This document shows, piece by piece, positions 33,101 through 45,330 of a stretch of 64,000 bases of DNA. Position 1 is the stretch's first letter; every line of letters begins with the position of its first letter. Source of the DNA: Ananas comosus (lineage: Eukaryota; Streptophyta; Magnoliopsida; Poales; Bromeliaceae). The stretch spans positions 6,656,023-6,720,022 of the forward strand of contig NC_033625.1 in the NCBI RefSeq assembly GCF_001540865.1, written 5' to 3'. The translations under genes and the position numbers were made by a program. Below the pieces are notes generated by a model that saw only the letters and a program-made list of their open reading frames with translations, ran no database searches and was not told the DNA's origin.

Positions 33101-33246
33101 GGTTTGTTCTCCTCCCCTCCTCTGTGCGTCAATATTCGCGTTCGTTCCTCGAATTTTGTCTGCGTTTTTTTATTACCTGGGAGTTTTTTTTTTTTTTTTT
33201 TTTTTTGCAATCATCATTTTCTTGTAGGCTAATTCTTGATTGATTT
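30165..33246. promoter_or_regulatory. Shared upstream region of two divergent FAR1-family genes
   Basis: The left part holds the minus-strand gene's spliced 5' leader. Its (CT)n-rich first exon lies around 31,240-31,360 (seen as gagagag on the plus strand). A second GA tract, at about 30,470-30,500, lies in the leader intron. The middle (31,450-32,700) is AT-rich with no gene. The right part has a caacagcaacaccaac repeat (32,909-32,941), pyrimidine-rich sequence, a T run of about 22, and a splice acceptor cttgtag at 33,221-33,227, so the plus-strand gene also has a leader intron. Confidence 0.5.
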
Positions 33247-35869
33247 ATGCATACCAAAAAGAGGGGAATGGAAAACCTATTCAGAGACTCTTCGGATAGT
33301 TCCTCTCCGAGCGACCGCGGCGGCGGCGGCGACGAATCGGAGCGATCTCTGGAGCGAGAAATTGCTTCTGATGGGAGCTACGATAGCCACGGCGAAGAAT
33401 CCGAGGATAAGGGCGGGGGCGGGGAGGATAACGACAATGCCGAAGACAGGGACGGGGACGATGATCCGTCGGCGGAGGAGGAAGCGGATGATTCGACTGA
33501 GAAACCCGAAGCGATTGCTGATACCCATGAGGACGGGAACAATGACGACGATCCGGTTCGCACACCGGATGTTCAATGTATTCAAAAGAGGGAGTACTAT
33601 AGCGAGGAAGAAGACGAGGAGAACGAGTATATCCCGAAAGATTTGGACGACGCCCTGACACCGAGGGTCGGAATGGTGTTCGGATCGGTCAACGAGGCCT
33701 TCGGCTTCTACAAGACCTACGCCTACAGGACGGGCTTCACCGCGGTGAGACGAACGAGCCATAACCTCGACGGGACCCGATACAGCTCCACCTTCGCATG
33801 CATCAGAGCCGGGAAGCCCACATTCGATCCGTACCGCAAGCTCGATCCGTTCCCTCGGAATCGAAGACGGCAATCCGATAAGAAGACGGAGTGCCGGGCC
33901 ACCATGGTGGTGAAGGATGCGAGGCTGAAAAATCGATGGAGGGTGCAGTTTCTCGAGCTCAGGCATAATCATCCGTGTGAGCCCGACATGGTCAGGTTTA
34001 TGAAGTGCTTCAGAGAGTTGCCGGATTCGGTGAAGGAGAGACATAAGATCAGCGAAGGGAATCTTGGCGAATCCCTTAAGAAGTCGTTCAATGCAGCGAC
34101 CCAAGGAAGGAGATGCACAATTAACCCTAGGAAGGGAGGTAGCAGGATGGAAGGGGGGATAAGGTTTAAGGCGGGAGATATTGAGGCTCTTTTGAAGTTC
34201 TTTGATTCCATGCAAGCGAAAGACCCAAACTTCTTTTACAATTGGGATCTTGACCAAGAAGGGAGGCTAAGAAAAGTTTTTTGGGCTGATGCAAGATCTC
34301 GAGCTGCGTATCATTTCTATGGTGATGTAATCGCAGTAGAGACGATGTGTTTTTCTGGTCAACCCGCTAGTCATTTGGCTGCGCTTGTAGGAGTGAACAA
34401 CCATGGTCAGCTTGTGTTGTTGGGGTGTGCTGTGTTCTCCGATGAAGCTAAGGAAACTTATGCGTGGCTTCTCACGAAGTGGTTAAGGTGTATGGATGGT
34501 AAACCGCCGGAGGCGGTGATTATCCCATATTCTGAAGCGATAGCAGAAGCAGTTGCAGAGGTAATACCTGGTGCTCGGTGTCGCTTCTGTGTGTGGAATA
34601 TCATGAGAAAGATTCATGAAAGGATGGTGCTTCAAGATAGGGATGTGATATGCTCCAAATTCAAAAAGGTTGTTTTTGATACCATCACTATTACGGATTT
34701 CGAAAATGTATGGGGGAAAGTAATTGAAAAACATCGGCTCGGTAATGATGCTTGGTTGTCTTCCTTATATGAACATAGGAAGCAATGGGCGCCCGTCTTT
34801 GTGAATCACTCGTTTTGGGCAGGTATGTCTACCATCAAAAGGAATGAAAAGTTTGATACCTTTTTTGAGGGGCAAATGAGTTCGAAGACTTCTCTTAAAG
34901 CGTTTCTGGACCAGTACGATGCTGTATTGAAAAGCAGGTTAGAGAAAGAGACTTATGAGGATCTTCAGTCATTTTATTCTAGGCCACAGATTTTATCTGG
35001 TTTTCAGTTTGAGGAGCAGATTGCTGATCTCTACACGGTTAACATTTATCAGAAGTTTCAGAACGAGGTGAAACAATTAATGCATGTTATTTGCAAGGAA
35101 GCTGATAGGAGCGGGCCCACAGTTACATATATGGTCAGTGAGTTGGCAGAGGGGAAAAAGGTCGACTACACAGTTGTTTACAACAATGCTGAGAAAGATG
35201 CTTGGTGTATATGCCGATCTTTCCAGTTTAGAGGTATTTTATGCAGCCATGTGTTGGCTGTGCTGAGACAAGAGTATGTAATGTTGATACCACCAAAGTA
35301 CATTCTTGACCGTTGGAAAAAGGATTTTAAAAGAATCCATGTAACAACAAACTCACCAAATGAGGCAATGGTGCGGGACCTGCGAAGCTACGATGATGTG
35401 TACAAGCGTGGTCACCGATTTTTTGCAGACATTGTAGATTTAGGATCGTTGGAACCTGAATTGAAGGAGTTTGTTTTGTCAGTTATGAAGGATGTGAGGG
35501 ACAAAATGGTCAGATATGTGGAGATGCAGGCAGAGAGGTTAGTTGATGTTAATATGGCTTCCACTGGCAATGTTGTGAATGTGAATATGGAAAATGAGCA
35601 ATTGTCTATGGCTCCAACTGATTTCATGCAAGTACACCGTACTGATTTCCCACAGAAAAGGTTTAATACTCAGAGGGATAAGACTGTGGAGGATGCAAAT
35701 AAGAGGTTGAACATGCAAAGGGGCATTTATTTCACGAGTTCTGGCATGCATGTAAGTTTTATTGGTTCATCTCAATTGTTTCCCAGATTTGATAATCTGT
35801 AGACAGGCTTTAACTCATTCTTTTGGTTTAATAATGGTCCTTTTTTTTTTTTTTCCTGAACAGGTGTAA
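33247..35869 (+). CDS. FAR1-RELATED SEQUENCE (FRS) protein with MULE and SWIM domains
   Basis: A domesticated Mutator-transposase-type transcription factor of about 836-851 residues. An acidic, serine-rich tail (1-140) is followed by the FAR1 finger (about 142-245: CIRAGKP, TECRATMVVKD, LRHNHPCEPD), the MULE transposase-like domain (about 345-460) and a SWIM finger (C653-x-C655, C666-x-H668). Compared with the usual FDTTY and TDQD motifs, this protein reads AVETMC (E365) and IPYSE (P427), and RHRFCLWH is RCRFCVWN, so transposase chemistry is lost. The ATG at 33,247 is first; M8 is also possible. The last codons read SGMH at a strong donor (gtaagt, 35,752), and a pyrimidine tract plus cag lies at 35,863, so splicing gives ...SGMHV and stop (35,869). 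Reading through gives an end at 35,802. Confidence 0.9.
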
Positions 35870-38800
35870 AAGGACAAATGCCAAGTACGTGCAACAACTG
35901 ATCTAAAAGCTTTATAGTAGTGTTGTTCCATCTCATATCCTTGTTGGTCTCTTCTTTATCTCTTCAAACCATTGTTTTATTTTTCTGTTTATTTCTCTTG
36001 AACCTCTCGCTGTACATTCTCGCTTCTTATTTCCGAATGCTGCTATTGGTAGGTTAGATTTCTTTGCTCAACATGTACCTTTTGGTGTAAACATACTAGA
36101 TTGTTCTGCAAATGTGTACTTTTTGTTCTTCTAGTGAAATCATCCCTATTTTTTAGTTACAATTTGGCAAATTTTAACTTTGTAGACATTTTTTTATTTA
36201 ATTTCTATTATGTTTATACTGTCTTGTACTTATTAGTGAAGGAACTTAAATAGAATGAGGCTGGCAGGGACTACAACCGCCCCAAGTTCTTCAAATTTCC
36301 ATATGTAGATGCGACTCCGTAAAGTATCCAGGTTAATAGTTGTTGGCTGTTCCATTTTCTTCAATGGATCAGTAATCATATGGAAAACATGTGGACTGTT
36401 AATCTGACATGAGCAGTTTTGTCGTAAATAATTAAGAGAGAGAGCTCAATTAGAATCTGTTAGTTTCCTTGCTTATTGGGTTGTTATCTCTCTATTTATC
36501 TTTTAACATATAGATAAATATAATTATTCTAACATTTAATCCCTCAAGGCTTGTGATGCCTCACCCATGTAGTTTAATTCACCTTTTCAATAAATGAAGC
36601 GGGTAGTCTGCTACCTTTTCCTCAAAAAAAAAAAGAAAACATTTAATCACATTTGCATACTTTTCATTCAATCCATTATCAAGAAAAAAGCTATCTTTCT
36701 ACTGTAAAATTGGGTATAACTATTGACCACTTGGATAATTTTTCTTTCATATATGTAATAACTTAAAATGCAACTTTTATGCACCTTTTTAAAATGTTTT
36801 ATTAAATACCATACTTTCGTAATCACTTTTCACATATTTATTTGTTGGCCCCTACATTTAGTAAATCCCGGTTCTGCCCTTGCTAGTAGCAATGCTCAAA
36901 ATGCTTATGCTCAAGTTGTATATATGCATTTACTCACTTACCCAATATCTTCAGGATAACTATAAAAATCTGACAAAGTACCTCAGAACATATCCACTAT
37001 GGGTTTGCATGGTTGGAAGACTAATCAAACTTGTGTGCCCTTCCTCCTTGTCCTATTGCTCCAGTTTAAATAAAGCCAATACATATGATGCATAATTAGG
37101 GGTTGTGTGGAGGTCGGAGAGGAGGCCGGTTTTGGGACTGGGGTAGAGGAGGGGTATGGGAGTGCACTTGATGCGTATATACTTGCTAAATGTGTCAGCA
37201 ACTTAATTCGAATCAGCGGCTTTTACCTGTTTTGTCTTCAAACAGCTAACTTGCCATCATCAAGCTCTTCCACTTTTACAAAGAGACTTCATGTCTGGTA
37301 TCATATCTTGATGATTACAGTGCATTACTTGGTATGTTGTACAGCACTTGCTAGTTTCGTGAAGCATAAAGGCCTAGGTTGAGACAACAAATCTGTTTCT
37401 GAGCATGGGCATATCGGACCTAGTATGTAATAACAGTTTACAGTGAGCATGTTTGTAATTCGGAAAGCTCATAAGGTTGTCTTCTCATTGTTTATTACAG
37501 TAAGGTGTTGTTATCAACCTCTAACCTTCACAGTAGCGGTAGCACGCTACCATACACTTGGATATTTATAGGCTATTAACTTCAGCCATTGTTCTGTAAG
37601 TTCAAATATCCACTCTATATATGAACTGATTGGACAGCAATTGCGGGGCTGTTTATTGACTTCCCTACCATGTTAGAATTTTGTTGTTCTAAGGCTGAAA
37701 TTTGTATTTTGTGTTTCCAATTTAAGTAATTTTACTCTGGCTTATTTAAATTATCCTAACAGAACTTGCATTGGAATCTTGTTTACTGGAAATGTCAAAA
37801 TTCTTCTACTAAATGTACTGGCTTGATACAGATTGGACCAAAGTCGAAGAGTTGGGATCTGTCACTTTTGTCGTTACATGCTGATGGTATTGTTGACACT
37901 GGACTACCCGCATAGCTTAATTAAATAATATGCCTACCTAGTTTGGAACATATATTTAGTATTTATCTCTATAAATCATTTGCCCACCTTATAAATTGTC
38001 TCTTTCATTTTTGAGACGATCTACTTTTCATTTTGTCAGTGTGAAGCTTTCATACGATGCTTCTGTCGATGTTTTAGCTTTTCTTTGGTATAGCAAGATC
38101 ACCGATTTAGACAGGTCTAAGTGAGATTTCTAAGCCTACACTTTCATCTACACTTAGGATTCCTTAGAATCTTTGGACCAATGTACAGCATCAAATCATT
38201 TAGAGCCTAGTTTAGCATGGTACGCAGAAGATTTTTATCGATTGATATCCTATATTGCTTTATTCAGTTAATTTAGCTATCATTTATGGCCCTCATGAGC
38301 AACTACATCTGAAGGGAGCAAAAATGAATAAGAAAATCTGGGCCCGGTGAAATATGCTGGTATTGTTGGCTGTGCGATCATATACTATATTTTCTTGACT
38401 ACGCATGTTTGGAGTTCTTACTTTGCTTGATCATCATTTCGGAGTTAAAATATTTGTTTCTTGCTTCATTAATGTAAATTAAGATTTTAATCTGCGTTAT
38501 TGTTACAATCTCATAAACTTAGACTTCATGAATTGCCAACTGAATGTGTGTATGTAGACTTCACATATTGAAGTGTGTAAGGTTGTTATTTTCTTGTTAT
38601 GTTGGTTTTGGATTAGTTTAGTGCTTGTTCTTTTTTCAGCACAGGGTGTGTTTGATTCATTCTTTTGACTTCAAAAGGCATAAAAATTTCACATTTGTAT
38701 CAGAACTGGAATCGTGGAATTTTAGCCATATGTTCCCATTTTCTAGGTCTCAAAGCTAATTGATTTGTTGTTTATTTTTCTGTTGAAGAAGCTAGTTAGG

Positions 38801-39624
38801 CTTTCTTTATTCCATGTGTTATAGAAGCTGTGAATAAGGAGTTATCACAAGCTCAGTAACCTTCTGGAGATATGAAATTTGTTTCATGGTCATACAAGGG
38901 ATAAGATTATGAATGCTTCTGGCGTGGCTCGTCATCCAAAATTTCCCTATTAAACAAGGAATCTACTATAGAACATTAGTCAATTTTGAGAAGCTTCGCA
39001 AAAAACTAACCAATTATTATAAATGCAGAGCTCGGCAAGTGATGTCTTATTGTATAGTTCAATCTCGCTTTCGTGGATTCGTACTTTGTATCTTTTGTGG
39101 GAAGAAAGAGTTAACATATTTAAACAAATGATAGAAGCATCTCAGTTAGAAGGATTGTAATAAGAATCACAAATGATCAAAAAATTGATAATGAAAGCCG
39201 TTCAATAGGTGTTCTGTCGTGTTTTCATGTGCATGGAGCCTAGTTTTAAGATACTAAATATTATGGTATTAGCACATTTCCCTGATGAATCTTCATTTGT
39301 GATGTTCCAACTTTATCTCAGATCCTAAACTATGTCTCGGTTGGCCTTTTGAATCATCATACTTGTTTGCTCATTACTTTGCTCGTATTAGGTAAATTCT
39401 ACTGTTTGGGACCTGGTACTGTAGCATGTTGTTTCCTACTTCCATAGGCTGCAATTAGTATGGTGGATTTTTCTTTCCTTATCATAACATGTATTTTTCA
39501 TGTGAGTATATGAGATAATCTGTCAAATGCCAAATTCTATAATTTGCTGTACTTATTAAGAATTCAATTCACATTTTTGGATGCTGGTTTAGCTAATATA
39601 AACGATGTCTATCCTCTATGCCCT
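35870..39624. other. 3' UTR and intergenic DNA, no gene seen
   Basis: Almost 3.8 kb without a convincing coding frame. Short frames at 36,768-36,959, 37,107-37,382 and 38,913-39,131 have no domain or codon pattern. Part may be 3' UTR or 3' UTR introns of the preceding gene. Confidence 0.5.
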
Positions 39625-40015
39625 TGCTTGGTTGGGGGTTAAGGGGTGGAATAACTCCTTAACCCTCATTTTATTTCTAAACACTCCAAAAAATGGGTGG
39701 TGTTAGCTAATCACATCTCAAATAAATTATCTCGGGTTAGCTAACCTCACCTAACCTCACCAAACTTCAACCAAATATTATTTTCTATTCATAATAATCC
39801 ACTATCTTTCTTATCATATCTACTCCAATCAATCATTATCCTTCTTTATCAATCATTATCTTCTTATTCCACCTACTCCAACCAACCACTATCTTTCATT
39901 ATTCTAGACTAACTCCAACTCCCAATCAAACACAAAAAAATTTTAACCCCACTTTAATCCTGAACTTAACTCTATTCCTATAATAGCTATTTTTTCCTTA
40001 ACCCCAAACCAAACG
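39625..40015. mobile_element. MITE, family copy 2
   Basis: Left end gcttggttgggggttaaggg; right end ccttaaccccaaaccaaac (inverse). Internal pieces match the nested copy at 24,303-24,600. It lies about 500 bp upstream of the next gene's leader. No coding capacity. Confidence 0.7.
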
Positions 40016-40479
40016 GAGGCTATATATATTTGGTGCCAACGAAAAGTATTCTGTACTATTTATATAACATTCGAATATTTGAACGTAAAAAATTGAAAGT
40101 TTTTTGGATCTTTGTTTAAGGAACCAGGCAACGTCTCTTTGTGAACTGCCTAGCTTTTAGAAATAATTCGTACTTATCAAATATAAAATCTCATTTTAAA
40201 TTATTAAATGTGGAATTTAAATTGTGGCGCACCGAAGCACCCTGGTCAGGGAGTGATTTCCCAATCAACAGCCACCTCCGTTCGGCGCAAAGCGTGGAGC
40301 TCGAAAATAACGTAAACCTTACTACGGTCCATCCTAAATGATCCAGAACTAACAAAATTAAAACGCCAAGGCCCATTTTTCATCATCATCAAATTCGAAT
40401 TTTACTTGTTTATTTGGGCTTAAGAATAGGTCGCCGCGGGGGGTCGTTGTTGGTACCCCTAGGAGACGAGCCCTTTACT

Positions 40480-40615
40480 TCTCCCTCTCTCAGCTCTCTC
40501 TCTCTCTCTCTCACGCTCTCTCTTCCCCACCTATGGCGCCGTCGGAATCCCAAGCTCCGCCCCCGCTCTTCTTCAACACCAAGGAAAACCCTAGCTCTCG
40601 CTCTTGGTACGTATC
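40480..40615 (+). promoter_or_regulatory. CT-rich leader exon with a small upstream ORF
   Basis: A (CT)n run at about 40,490-40,515 is followed by ATG at 40,533 in an open frame (MAPSESQAPPPLFFNTKENP, then SSRS) that runs into a consensus donor tcttg|gtacgt. Joined to the best acceptor near 41,423 (ttttttatag), this frame stops after about five codons. It is therefore a likely upstream ORF in the leader of the FRS gene, not its N-terminus. The splice choice is inferred. Confidence 0.45.
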
Positions 40616-41462
40616 TTCGATCTCTCTCGCGCGTCTTAATTTGGTGTTGATTTGGGGAACTACTAATTAAGGGCCTTTTTTCCTTCAAATCGGTTTTCAT
40701 CTTATAGGGATTTGGATTTGGAGTTTTTTTTGAAGTAACTGGGAGTGCAAAGAAGAATAGTGTTAAACTTGCAGTGAAGGATTGGCTTTGGGGTTATAAT
40801 CCGTGACGTGTACCTCGATCTAGGGCTTAGGTTTGCAGAGAGTCTTTTAGTTGTTTATTACAACTTGGTAACATTTTGATGGAAAATTGTTAAATAGTTG
40901 AGTTGCTTAGAGATGTGAAGAGCTCCTTGTATGGGGATTCTTGCGATATATTGGGCATTAGACATTGTGAAAATGGTAGGTATCCGCGCTAGTCTTCCTT
41001 TAATATCTTACAAACACTAATGTATTGCTTCATACCAGCCGGTATCATCTCTCCACTGTTTTCTCCAATCTTTCTCATCCTTTTGGATTGCTTCATCACA
41101 TGTCTTCATTATTTATGTGTGAAAAGTTGATCAGTGTTTCTTTTTGTAGACGACCTTACATATTCACTTGCAGTTGTGGTGTCGTATTTGTGCCCCGTGA
41201 CTCCTCTAAAACTTGAAGGCGGTCGTTTCTATAGCACATGGGATCGGAATATTTCTTGCTAATTGAGATCCTCTTGACTTTTTATTTCTCGCTAGGAAGC
41301 TCCATTCTTATCTCATTATATACCCGTATGTTGATTAGGTCAGTCTTTATTCGCTAGTCTCTCTTCCTATGCAGAAGGTCGTTGCACTGCTAATCTCCTC
41401 TACGAACTTGCAGTTTTTTATAGGTTGGTTGCCACGTAATAGGAATTTCTTGTGTTGAGCCT

Positions 41463-43640
41463 ATGGAAGAAGCACGCCATGATGCCTTTGGATACCCTTC
41501 TTTGCACGAGCAATTCAGAGAAGGGAATGACTGGCTGGGAACTTTAAATTTGATTAAAGACAACCCAACAAATAAAGATGACGATCCTTTGGTCCCTAAG
41601 CTAGGTATGATCTTTGGGTCCGCCGAAGAGGCATACCAATTCTACATGGCTTACGGCTACCGCACGGGGTTTGGAGTAATCAAAAGGAGCTGCCACAGCA
41701 TCGATGGTGTCAAGGTCCGTGCGGCGTTCGTGTGCTGCAAAGAAGGCAAGCCCAAAGTACGTCCTGGCCCGAAATCCCGAAGGAGATTAGTAGCCAAGAC
41801 TGAGTGCAAGGCCATGATGGTTGTAAAAGATAATGCTAGGAAGAACCAGTGGGAGGTCGATTACCTCGAGCTTAATCACAATCATCCATGTGACCCCGAA
41901 ATGGTTAGGTTTATGAAGTGTTTCAGGGATTTGCCAGCATGGCAGAAGGAGCACCGCCCATTCAATGCCAAGGCTAGAGTGGCTCCTAAAAGGTCGTCGA
42001 TGAATAGAGCTTCTACGCAAGACAAAGAATATGTAAATCGTCCTTTCGCCCAAAGGGAGTTCAGAAATGAAGGAGGAAAGGGAGGTAAGTTGAGGCTTGT
42101 TGACGGAGATGTTGAAGCTCTTATGAAATTCTTCGATAAGATGCAAGCTCAAAACTCCAACTTCTTTTACAGTTGGGACATGGACGAAGAAGGCCGACTA
42201 AAAAATGTGTATTGGGCTGATGCGAGATCTCGGGCAATTTACCAGTACTTTAGTGATGTTGTAACATTTGATACAGTATACTTGGTCAATCAGTACATGA
42301 TGCCATTTGTTGCATTTCTTGGTGTCAACAATCACGGACAATCCACCTTATTGGGATGCGGTCTTCTTGCTGATGAAACCATCGAAAATTATGTATGGCT
42401 TTTCAAGAAGTGGTTACGTTGTATGAATGATAAGCCGCCCGATGCAATAATCACTAGTCATTCGAAAGTCATCGAGAGATCTGTTGTGGAGGTGTTCCCA
42501 AATGCTCGACATCGGTTTTGCCTTTGGCATATTTTGAAGGAGCTTCCAGAAATGTCCGGAAGAACAGAGGATAAGGAAGTCCTAAGTTTGAGAATGAAAA
42601 AGATGGTTTATGATACGTTAACTCCCACCGATTTCGAAAGAGAATGGGTGGAGATGATCAACCAATATAGGCTCGGAGATAATCAGTGGTTAATGTCCTT
42701 GTTTGAGGATAGGAAGAAATGGGTGCCGGCATATATAAAAGACACTTTCTGGGCTGGCTTATCCACCATTCAAAGGAGTGAGAGATTGGACGCCTTCTTC
42801 GATGGATATATAACACCTGAAACTACGATCAAAATGTTTGTTGAACAATACGATGATGCTATGAAGCATAAGTTCGATAGAGAGGCTTATGATGATTATC
42901 GCTCTTTTCAACATAGGCCACAATTGTTATCCGGATTACAGTTTGAGGAGCAAATCACAAATTTATACACAATAAACATGATTCAGAAGTTTCAAGATCA
43001 GGTAAAGCAACTAATGCATGTGATTTGTAGCGAAGTCAGTAGAAGTGGACCCGTGATTACTTATTCAGTCGCTGTTTTAGGAAAGGAGAGAAAGGTAGAA
43101 TACACAGTTATGTACAACAATGCTGAGAAGGATGTTTGGTGTATTTGTAGGTCTTTTCAGTTCAAAGGGATTTTGTGTAGCCATGCCCTAGGTGTTTTAA
43201 GACAAGAGCTCGTGACAATAATACCAAACAAATACATTCTTAATCGTTGGAGGAAGGACTACAAGCGGTTGCACGCATCTTCTTCATCACCTCCGCAAGT
43301 TTCACGAATTCGTGAAATGAGGATTTATGACTATCTCTACAAGCATGGCCACCAGTACTTTGCAGACATCGTCGAGATTGGTGCCACAGATGTTGATTCG
43401 ATGGAGTTTGCATTATCAGTGATGAAGGAGGCAAGGGAAAAGGTATTAAAGTACGAGGAATCGCGAGGAGATCGAACAGTTAATGGAAACAGGGCTTCTG
43501 ATGCCACCCAAAGAGGTAATAGCTCAGCTGATCATTCAGTTAATGAGAACATAGGAAACGGTGCATCTTCGAAGAGGATTGCAAATCAGAGAGAGAAGGC
43601 TCTTGAGAATTCAAAGAAGAAGAAGAGGGGATCCAACTGA
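41463..43640 (+). CDS. FAR1-RELATED SEQUENCE (FRS) protein, paralogue of the upstream gene
   Basis: A single coding exon of 725 residues with the layout of FHY3/FAR1/FRS proteins, which are DNA-binding regulators derived from Mutator transposases. The FAR1 finger is about 48-145 (FVCCKEGKP, TECKAMMVVKD, LNHNHPCDPE). The MULE domain is about 250-360, with FDTVY (D270 kept), VNNHGQSTLLGC and RHRFCLWHIL; the second Asp position reads ITSHSK (S332). The SWIM finger is C560-x-C562, C572-x-H574. The tail KKKKRGSN is a likely nuclear signal. It matches the protein at 33,247 block for block (QKFQ--VKQLMHVIC, YNNAEKD-WCICRSFQF-GILCSH), so the two are tandem paralogues. It lacks that protein's long acidic N-terminus. 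Upstream frame codons to about 41,424 are open (VEPM), so the start is the first ATG. Confidence 0.92.
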   Translation: MEEARHDAFGYPSLHEQFREGNDWLGTLNLIKDNPTNKDDDPLVPKLGMIFGSAEEAYQFYMAYGYRTGFGVIKRSCHSIDGVKVRAAFVCCKEGKPKVRPGPKSRRRLVAKTECKAMMVVKDNARKNQWEVDYLELNHNHPCDPEMVRFMKCFRDLPAWQKEHRPFNAKARVAPKRSSMNRASTQDKEYVNRPFAQREFRNEGGKGGKLRLVDGDVEALMKFFDKMQAQNSNFFYSWDMDEEGRLKNVYWADARSRAIYQYFSDVVTFDTVYLVNQYMMPFVAFLGVNNHGQSTLLGCGLLADETIENYVWLFKKWLRCMNDKPPDAIITSHSKVIERSVVEVFPNARHRFCLWHILKELPEMSGRTEDKEVLSLRMKKMVYDTLTPTDFEREWVEMINQYRLGDNQWLMSLFEDRKKWVPAYIKDTFWAGLSTIQRSERLDAFFDGYITPETTIKMFVEQYDDAMKHKFDREAYDDYRSFQHRPQLLSGLQFEEQITNLYTINMIQKFQDQVKQLMHVICSEVSRSGPVITYSVAVLGKERKVEYTVMYNNAEKDVWCICRSFQFKGILCSHALGVLRQELVTIIPNKYILNRWRKDYKRLHASSSSPPQVSRIREMRIYDYLYKHGHQYFADIVEIGATDVDSMEFALSVMKEAREKVLKYEESRGDRTVNGNRASDATQRGNSSADHSVNENIGNGASSKRIANQREKALENSKKKKRGSN

Positions 43641-45330
43641 CAAACAGGAGCAATTATCTTATCAGACATGGTAGGCTATTTGCTCCAGGTTCTTTTTATA
43701 AGATAATCTTCAAAGTTTAAGTGTTCTTTTCTCTTTTTTTTTCTCACTATTCTATTTTGGTTTTGAACAGGCTTTGCTCTCTCCTGTGTATCTATTAGCT
43801 TTTTGTATAATTATTTTTTCATTATTGTCTTTCGGTGGAGTTGATGCTTCAAATTTTAAACTCTTCCTGCTCCTTCCAGCGGCGTGAAAACATGTCCAAC
43901 CAATCTGTATTACTACTGTGATGATGGGAGGCGTCTAGGATTTTTGTTCAATTGGTTAGAGTTGCTTTAATATCTGAACTTGTCCAACCAATCTATATTA
44001 CTACTGTGATGGAAAGCCGTTCGTCATGGAAGATCGTGAAGATTTAGTAACTTTGCGTGAATCTCTGATGCTTGAAATCGTCGATTCCTAATTGAACTCC
44101 ACAACTTTTCTGACTTGATTTGTAAATATAAATTGCTTCGGCTTGCAGGTGCCATTTATTTACTGTTGGTGTAGAAGTTCTTTTTCACTTGGGATGAACT
44201 TGCTTTGTATGTGATTTTCCTTCTGCTTGATGAAAGAATGATGCAACTATTTCACTATGGTCAGTTAGAAATCCAATTTGGTTAGCTGCTAGAGGGAATT
44301 TCATTCTTTTCAGATTGGTAGTTTTCTGGCAGGCAAAAAAAAAAAAAATGTAGCCTTATCTGATTTAATAGAATCAAGCTGTTGGAGCTTTTCGCACAGG
44401 CACTTCAGACGACCGAAGGCTGTGGGGGTTTGTGGTTTGGTTGTGCGTCAGCGTTGTTGGGACAGGCTATTGAAAAAATATTTGCTGGCTTTTCCATGAA
44501 AAATTTCCCCACCAGCTTCTTCCTGCAGAGAAAAACTTCAAATAGAGTTTGCTTTAGTGACACAAAAGATTGTTAAGCTTTCTGCAACAGCAAAAGCTAC
44601 AAGCTGTGTCCGCTTGACCTAGCTAGCTTCTCTATCTACTTAGTATTGTTGCTCACCTCTACTGTCAAACAATAAGCAATTGAGAAAACCAAAAACGTTG
44701 AGCTTCTGTTGTTAGGAAAAGCAAAAATAAGATTGTGTTGCCCTGTAGTGTTGAAGGGCACATTTGACATTTTATTGGCATCTTAGATGCCAATCTCGAC
44801 TTCCAGTGGGTATGGCCGCAGTTGGTATTGCCGGTGCAGTCATTGATTATGCAACTGCTGCATGAGGCTTCATAATCACTTGCACTCTCAACTCAGAACG
44901 GTATCAGTAGATGTCTCAACGTTATTGAAAGCACTTCGTTCCCAAATTTTTTGGGTTGAAAAGAAAGTACGCACAGAAAGTTGGCCGCTTCAAACGGGCA
45001 GAAACAGATACCACTCATAGGGCTTGCGGTGTTTGATTCTGCATCCTTTAAATTCATACCACAACTCTTCACAGGTATAGGTGGTCATTCATACAGCCAC
45101 AGAAGAAAAGGGAAAAAAAGAAACACACACACACACACTAAACCCAGCATTTTCTACATTATACCTTGAAAAAATGTTCTTTATATCTCAATGACAAGCC
45201 TAAAATTCAAAATATGAAGCGAAATAAGTCAAAAGATAAATTGATATTGAACAAAGAGCACATGCAATTGCAAAGTAGCTTAAGGAGTCCAACTGTAGAC
45301 TGTATAATGTAAAAGAACCCAAAAGAGTTC
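43641..45330. other. Convergent 3' regions, no gene seen
   Basis: Probable 3' UTR of the FRS gene, perhaps with a 3' UTR intron (catg|gtaggc ... ttgaacag|gctttg), and of the minus-strand TMEM115-like gene. A CA microsatellite lies at about 45,123-45,138. No coding frame carries recognisable features. Confidence 0.5.

Noticed and set aside
33277..34257. A 326-codon minus-strand frame
   Set aside because: It is antisense to the acidic N-terminus and FAR1 domain of the FRS gene, which has clear family domains on the plus strand.
37107..37382. A 91-codon plus-strand frame
   Set aside because: No domain, no splice or promoter context, and no convincing composition; it probably lies in intergenic or UTR sequence.
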